27,131 nt of DNA from Branchiostoma floridae (taxonomy: Eukaryota > Chordata > Leptocardii > Amphioxiformes > Branchiostomatidae), in the NCBI RefSeq assembly GCF_000003815.2, contig NC_049995.1:15352125-15379255 (forward strand), in the 5' to 3' direction. Position 1 is the stretch's first letter, and each line of letters begins with the position of its first letter. The position numbers and the translations under genes were made by a program. Shown piece after piece: positions 26,301-27,131 of this stretch. The notes beneath the pieces are model-generated. The model ran no database searches and was not told where the DNA came from. It saw only the letters and a list, made by a program, of their open reading frames with translations.

Positions 26301-26924
26301 AACCCATCTGGCATGTTATGTATTTTATATTTGTCCAATTTGTACTACTTTTCCAGCGACCTGTGGAGCATGGTAGAGACTAAGAGCTCCATAAGCACCT
26401 CAAACGGACTCGAATATATACACATGTGTGACCCCACCTTGAGGTGTTTGACCCAGACCCCAGAGGTAACGGATTTGAAACCGCTGATTTGTGCTGACGT
26501 TGGGAAGGAGAAAACATATTGCTTTTGCTGGTGTGTTCTTTTTCTTTCTTCCTCCTAGCAGAAAGGGTTTACAGAAAAGAATGGGCTGTGCACCAGGCCT
26601 GGCTACCTGGGCTGGATATCGCGTCAGGCAACTCAGATACCCCCATTCATAGTCCCAATTTTTCAATTGCACACACTTTTTTTGTGGCGAGTGTTATGGT
26701 ATTCTATTGTGTGCGAGTATCTTGACACAAGGCTAGAGGGATGTTTTTTGCAAAAATGTTGCCTTTCTATATTTATCCTAGACTTTGCTGACGAGCTGGG
26801 CCCTTTGGAAATAACCATCACTTTCGAGCTGATACCCGTGGGGGCGGACATTGCCAAGTCAGCCTTTCCAGGAGACGGTCCTCCCACAGACAACCGGATC
26901 TTTATAACAGCTTCTACGCAATGG
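13401..26924 (+). CDS. Polycystin-1-like / REJ-containing protein, gene 2 (3' partial, 16 exons seen)
   Basis: Exons: 13401-13428, 14162-14320, 16047-16314, 16663-16838, 18182-18317, 18695-18779, 19278-19418, 19892-19968, 20289-20440, 21516-21752, 22826-23021, 23413-23657, 23946-24153, 24859-25072, 25694 to at least 25788 (runs into a gap), 26782-26924. The first 14 join without a stop into exactly 774 codons with matching phases. Order of parts: signal peptide, Cys-rich module, discoidin-like domain, REJ-like segment, PAN-like module, fucolectin domain, REJ-like segment. This fits the N-terminal ectodomain of a polycystin-1 relative, parallel to gene 1. The GPS, PLAT and channel parts are not in the window, so a PKD1-family identity is inference from REJ content and tandem placement. 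Confidence 0.78.
14053..14145 (+). mobile_element. TTCGAAC foldback MITE, copy 2 (left half only)
   Basis: It begins atgaaacgatcctgtcgaac and runs through the inner motif to gcagaaatg, the loop region of full copies; the right arm is missing. It ends about 15 bases before the exon 2 acceptor of gene 2. Confidence 0.82.
14321..16046. repeat. Intron 2 of gene 2 with an inverted-repeat element at 14977-15069
   Basis: Within this 1.7-kb intron, acacaactttctttaattct (from 14977) and its complement ending gttgtgt at 15069 form 27-base arms around a ~40-base loop that holds the dispersed hairpin motif (gatgacagatgttcgtcgaa). A smaller hairpin AAGGACGTT / AACGTCCTT lies at 15125-15149, a cattcatt run at about 15550-15582, and a 25-base direct repeat (tatcctagctgtgaattga) near 15932 and 15982. 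No exon was recognised. Confidence 0.72.
16047..16838 (+). CDS. Gene 2 exons 3-4: discoidin / F5/8C-like domain
   Basis: Exon 3 (16047-16314) and exon 4 (16663-16838) encode about 148 residues: AFDGDASTYWEPL, then HWVVVDLQTTFVIRRLSISN, then EFRLDFVGRYMRLKVDTQSG and KIRELGLFG. The A.DGd..T.W, W..vDL and RY.RL......IrEl positions are the hallmarks of the discoidin (F5/8 type C) beta-sandwich, which binds glycans or lipids. The phase 2 junction restores MES at the splice. It could belong to the related FTP or APC10-like branch. Confidence 0.85.
16350..16455 (-). repeat. Hairpin-tail dispersed repeat, minus copy
   Basis: The reverse complement reads tgacgaaagatagtggatac, tatcttaaacgtctgaccg, then aaaatcatatccagtcgctt. 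The last ~57 bases match 23336-23393 with only several differences, and the core stem ATAGT-GGAT-ACTAT matches copies at 4824, 7268 and 10400. Confidence 0.82.
17098..17283. mobile_element. TTCGAAC foldback MITE, copy 3 (full palindrome)
   Basis: The left arm ggttatggaccgatcc and right arm (reverse complement ggtaatggatcgatcc) enclose the same inner blocks as copy 1 (ctatttcgaacacctccgtc and its complement). It lies in intron 4 of gene 2. Compared with copy 1 there is a duplicated gaaccaggta-type insertion in the left arm. Confidence 0.86.
17360..17475 (-). mobile_element. tRNA-derived SINE, minus strand, in intron 4 of gene 2
   Basis: The reverse complement has a tRNA-like 5' part, gcgtgactggtagagcgttg (A box), and ggggttcgatactcgcc (B box) at near-tRNA spacing, then a T-rich or A-rich end near 17370. 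A full-length functional tRNA cannot be folded by eye, and the context is intronic. Confidence 0.72.
17619..18050 (-). pseudogene. 5'-truncated LINE reverse transcriptase C-terminus
   Basis: On the minus strand a frame of about 123 codons ends at a stop near 17619 and reads ITKIRICSHKLNIEAGRYSK, FCPFCPNEIEHERHFVMDCS and RYNDKRTELF. The SHKLNIE.GRY....R.CPFC...IE.E.HF...C..Y pattern is the Cys/His (zf-RVT-like) C-terminal module of non-LTR retrotransposon ORF2 proteins. Upstream the frame is broken (TAA near 18019) and continues in another frame to about 18045. It is a truncated, dead copy in gene 2's intron, opposite to the gene. Confidence 0.82.
18182..20440 (+). CDS. Gene 2 exons 5-9: REJ-like ectodomain segment
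   Basis: Exons 18182-18317, 18695-18779, 19278-19418, 19892-19968 and 20289-20440 join in phase and encode about 197 residues. Features of the REJ (receptor for egg jelly) region are HEVFWTVRGY, the APRTLPLGVHMVQLQVIMNV strand pair (L..G.y...v.v.v), and then VNAGLSHDPEELLLPSEFTY ending NWK, corresponding to the l.ldas.S.DPd.......y.W motif of REJ modules. Cysteines and sequons fit an extracellular location. The REJ call is by motif and context; the exons themselves are well bounded. Confidence 0.78.
20781..21577 (+). repeat. Tandem array of the exon 10 splice acceptor and exon start
   Basis: Unit: polypyrimidine tract ttttttgttctag, AG, then AGTGxGGATTGTTCTTGTTT and about 45 more bases. Exon-like starts are at 20791 (outlier), 21057, 21132, 21211, 21286, 21361, 21441 and the true exon start 21516, at spacings 75, 79, 75, 75, 80, 75. 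Copies 21132/21361 and 21211/21441 pair up, showing a higher-order period of about 230. The first ~60 bases of exon 10 are clearly the same sequence. Every upstream copy I translated in the used phase meets a stop within tens of codons, so they are decoys. Confidence 0.92.
21516..21752 (+). CDS. Gene 2 exon 10: PAN/Apple-like Cys-rich module
   Basis: Phase 1/1 exon of 79 codons with cysteines arranged as in PAN/Apple or WSC-like modules: ECGLFLF, DCITADDIAIHSDVTRQFCA, AACCAEPTCLSFRFQRQSGT and CKLKARLC. The C..C......C..F.....  .. C.L pattern (central Cys pair, then C.SF.F......C.L) is that of PAN domains, which bind protein or carbohydrate. The frame is fixed by phase with both neighbours. 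The start at 21516 is chosen because it is the only copy in the repeat array that stays open. Confidence 0.82.
21826..21909 (-). repeat. Inverted copy of the gene 1 exon 8 acceptor segment
   Basis: Read on the minus strand it gives gctattggaaaacgcatttt through ttctccgtagat, matching 3664-3750. It lies in intron 10 of gene 2. Confidence 0.85.
21970..22085. repeat. Pentanucleotide microsatellite, ATATG then ATATA/ATAAT units
   Basis: About nine (ATATG) units near 21975-22018 switch to about ten (AATAT) units near 22018-22066, then degrade (acata, ataat). Lies in intron 10 of gene 2. Confidence 0.92.
22387..22498. mobile_element. Near-perfect foldback MITE with 10-bp target duplication
   Basis: Two 50-base arms (22387-22436 and 22449-22498) are complementary with about four mismatches around a 12-base loop. 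The termini are gcctggtttccagccg and its complement. ACATTAATTA occurs directly on both sides (22375-22384 and 22500-22509), as expected for a target-site duplication. Confidence 0.9.
22640..22745 (+). repeat. Hairpin-tail dispersed repeat, + copy
   Basis: Contains ttcattctagtgacgctgaa, then agagtgatggatgtcactcg (a hairpin) and aaacgtccgg. It matches the reverse complement of 5828-5905 in intron 11 of gene 1. Confidence 0.82.
22826..23657 (+). CDS. Gene 2 exons 11-12: fucolectin-type (FTP) lectin domain
   Basis: Exon 11 (22826-23021) and exon 12 (23413-23657) encode about 147 residues: DVAQGRPCTSSG, HCEKAVDGFSFTTMSTGSC, NPWLQIELSRAYSISR and VIYNRMDSDSEKINPFNLHL, ending LQLCEVEVYTDD. N/DvA.G.p..SS, A.DG, C.H, PWL.IeL...Y.I..V.iyNR.D and L.lcEvEVy are the diagnostic blocks of eel-fucolectin F5/8 type C domains, which bind fucosylated glycans with metal. 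In this copy the H and R ligand positions appear partly kept (SHF, NRMD), so sugar binding is possible but not shown. The donor gtaagt at 23658 is followed by a gap. Confidence 0.92.
23240..23400 (+). mobile_element. tRNA-headed SINE ending just before the exon 12 acceptor
   Basis: ggtataacggtttatcgtct (A-box-like) and cgggttcgaattcc (B box, about 23301-23314) sit at tRNA-like spacing, followed by the tail acctgaaacgtctgaccg and aaaatcatatccagttgctt, shared with 16350-16455. The tail stops about 15 bases before the acceptor AG at 23411-23412. Confidence 0.75.
23665..23796. other. Assembly gap (132 N)
   Basis: N run in intron 12 of gene 2, directly after the donor of exon 12. The exon 12 to exon 13 phase (1 to 1) joins without loss. 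Confidence 0.97.
23946..25072 (+). CDS. Gene 2 exons 13-14: REJ-like segment after the lectin domain
   Basis: Exons 23946-24153 and 24859-25072 encode about 141 residues: VFESPTDDRPLGLLANITVE, RYTILQVVPDDSLGELTIQ, CEALSGEENCDPSK and FAGQDWTAGIDAYLSDDTRL ending AGTFW. There is no single strong motif. Beta-rich sequence, an NIT sequon and its position (before what should be the GPS-bearing part) suggest ectodomain, perhaps the continuation of the REJ region. The junctions are standard (donor gtacgt at 24154; acceptor tctcccag ending 24858; donor gtgagt at 25073). Confidence 0.72.
24400..24813 (-). mobile_element. Unclassified dispersed repeat, minus copy
   Basis: Reverse complement of the element at 10987, with ttattacctttgccagaatg at 24813 downwards, the gtct microsatellite near 24750, gggccccctagcg twice, and catgatttttggtatg at the far end. 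It lies in intron 13 of gene 2 and ends about 45 bases before the exon 14 acceptor. Confidence 0.85.
25433..25564. mobile_element. Pogo/Tigger-like MITE with TA target duplication
   Basis: It begins CAGTGGAAGCCAGTTAATTG and ends with the imperfect complement (caattaagcggcttccactg), flanked on both sides by TA (25431-25432, 25565-25566). CAGTGGAA.C..GTTAA termini with TA duplication resemble pogo/Tigger-type elements of the Tc1-mariner group. At 132 bp it is non-autonomous. Confidence 0.8.
25694..25788 (+). CDS. Gene 2 exon 15 (3' end lost in gap)
   Basis: The frame fixed by phase 0 from exon 14 starts after AG at 25692-25693 and reads VRIWLYFDDWPLVMKKTVPN then KARQKRDLQQR into the N gap. The earlier AG at 25690-25691 would give a stop, so 25694 is preferred. 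The true donor could be in the gap, or the exon may be shorter. Confidence 0.55.
25789..25888. other. Assembly gap (100 N)
   Basis: Exactly 100 N, a conventional placeholder for unknown length. It interrupts or closely follows exon 15 of gene 2, and one or more exons could be missing, since exon 16 needs a phase 1 partner. Confidence 0.95.
26118..26455. mobile_element. Long foldback element (~340 bp) in gene 2
   Basis: The left arm (about 26118-26238, with ggtcgctggaaaa and aaattggacaaa) is complementary to the right arm (about 26329-26455, with tttgtccaattt and ttttccagcgacct). Inner segments also pair: ggtaacatgtcggacgagtt against acccatctggcatgttatg. No coding potential was seen, so it is probably a MITE. 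Confidence 0.82.
26782..26924 (+). CDS. Gene 2 exon 16 (last exon seen)
   Basis: The acceptor tttatcctag ends at 26781 and the donor gtgagg is at 26925. In the only open frame (needs phase 1 upstream) it reads DFADELGPLEITITFELIPV then GADIAKSAFPGDGPPTDNRI and ITASTQW. Alternating hydrophobic beta-strand character suits an ectodomain. The other frames stop early. The first residue depends on the upstream exon, which is uncertain. Confidence 0.7.
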
Positions 26925-27131
26925 GTGAGGTCATGTTTATATTTGTAAATATTGCCCCTCAAATACTGTGGAAGACGAGAGTCATTTTATCTCTAACTGT
27001 TCTTTTTATGATGACATAAGAAACCAACTATTTATGAGTGTATCCAAAATACACGCTTACTTTCTAACTATTCCTGACAATGAGAAATCAATCCTACTAT
27101 TAAAATCAAAGAATCCCACACATTTAAAAGA

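Overview
The window is eukaryotic genomic DNA: GT-AG introns, split coding exons in consistent phases, tRNA-derived SINEs, foldback MITEs, a LINE fragment and three N gaps. Two head-to-tail polycystin-1-like (PKD1-family) genes, short introns and fucolectin/PAN/REJ domains on polycystin-type proteins suggest an invertebrate deuterostome, most likely a cephalochordate (amphioxus, Branchiostoma). That assignment is inference from gene and repeat style, not a database match.

Gene 1 (15-10320, + strand, 5' end outside the window) is the C-terminal ~1,267 residues of a polycystin-1-like protein in 18 exons whose phases all join. It encodes the end of the extracellular region, an intact GPS autoproteolysis site, TM1, a PLAT/LH2 domain, a membrane block (TM2-TM5), a cytosolic loop, TM6, the extracellular polycystin/TOP domain and the six-helix channel domain. 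It ends in a short basic tail without a coiled coil.

Bases 10321-13260 are intergenic and repeat-rich. A second gene on the same strand starts at an ATG at 13401 and runs past the right edge. Its 16 recognisable exons give a signal peptide, a short Cys-rich module, a discoidin (F5/8C-like) domain, REJ-like sequence, a PAN/Apple-like module, a fucolectin-type (FTP) lectin domain and more REJ-like sequence. The GPS-PLAT-channel part expected of a PKD1 relative would lie beyond 27131. The pair looks like part of a tandem polycystin-1-like cluster.

The most unusual structure is that in both genes one 3' splice site together with the first part of its exon has been tandemly multiplied: a 130-bp unit three times at 4966-5290 in gene 1, and a ~75-80-bp unit seven times plus one outlier at 20781-21577 in gene 2. 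This gives arrays of decoy acceptors upstream of the working exon. Other structures are a TTCGAAC foldback element family at four loci (one turned into a 49-bp tandem array), an 84-bp segment that forms an acceptor in gene 1 and lies inverted in a gene 2 intron, several perfect or near-perfect foldback elements (one with a 10-bp target duplication), and a palindrome whose arms flank an assembly gap.
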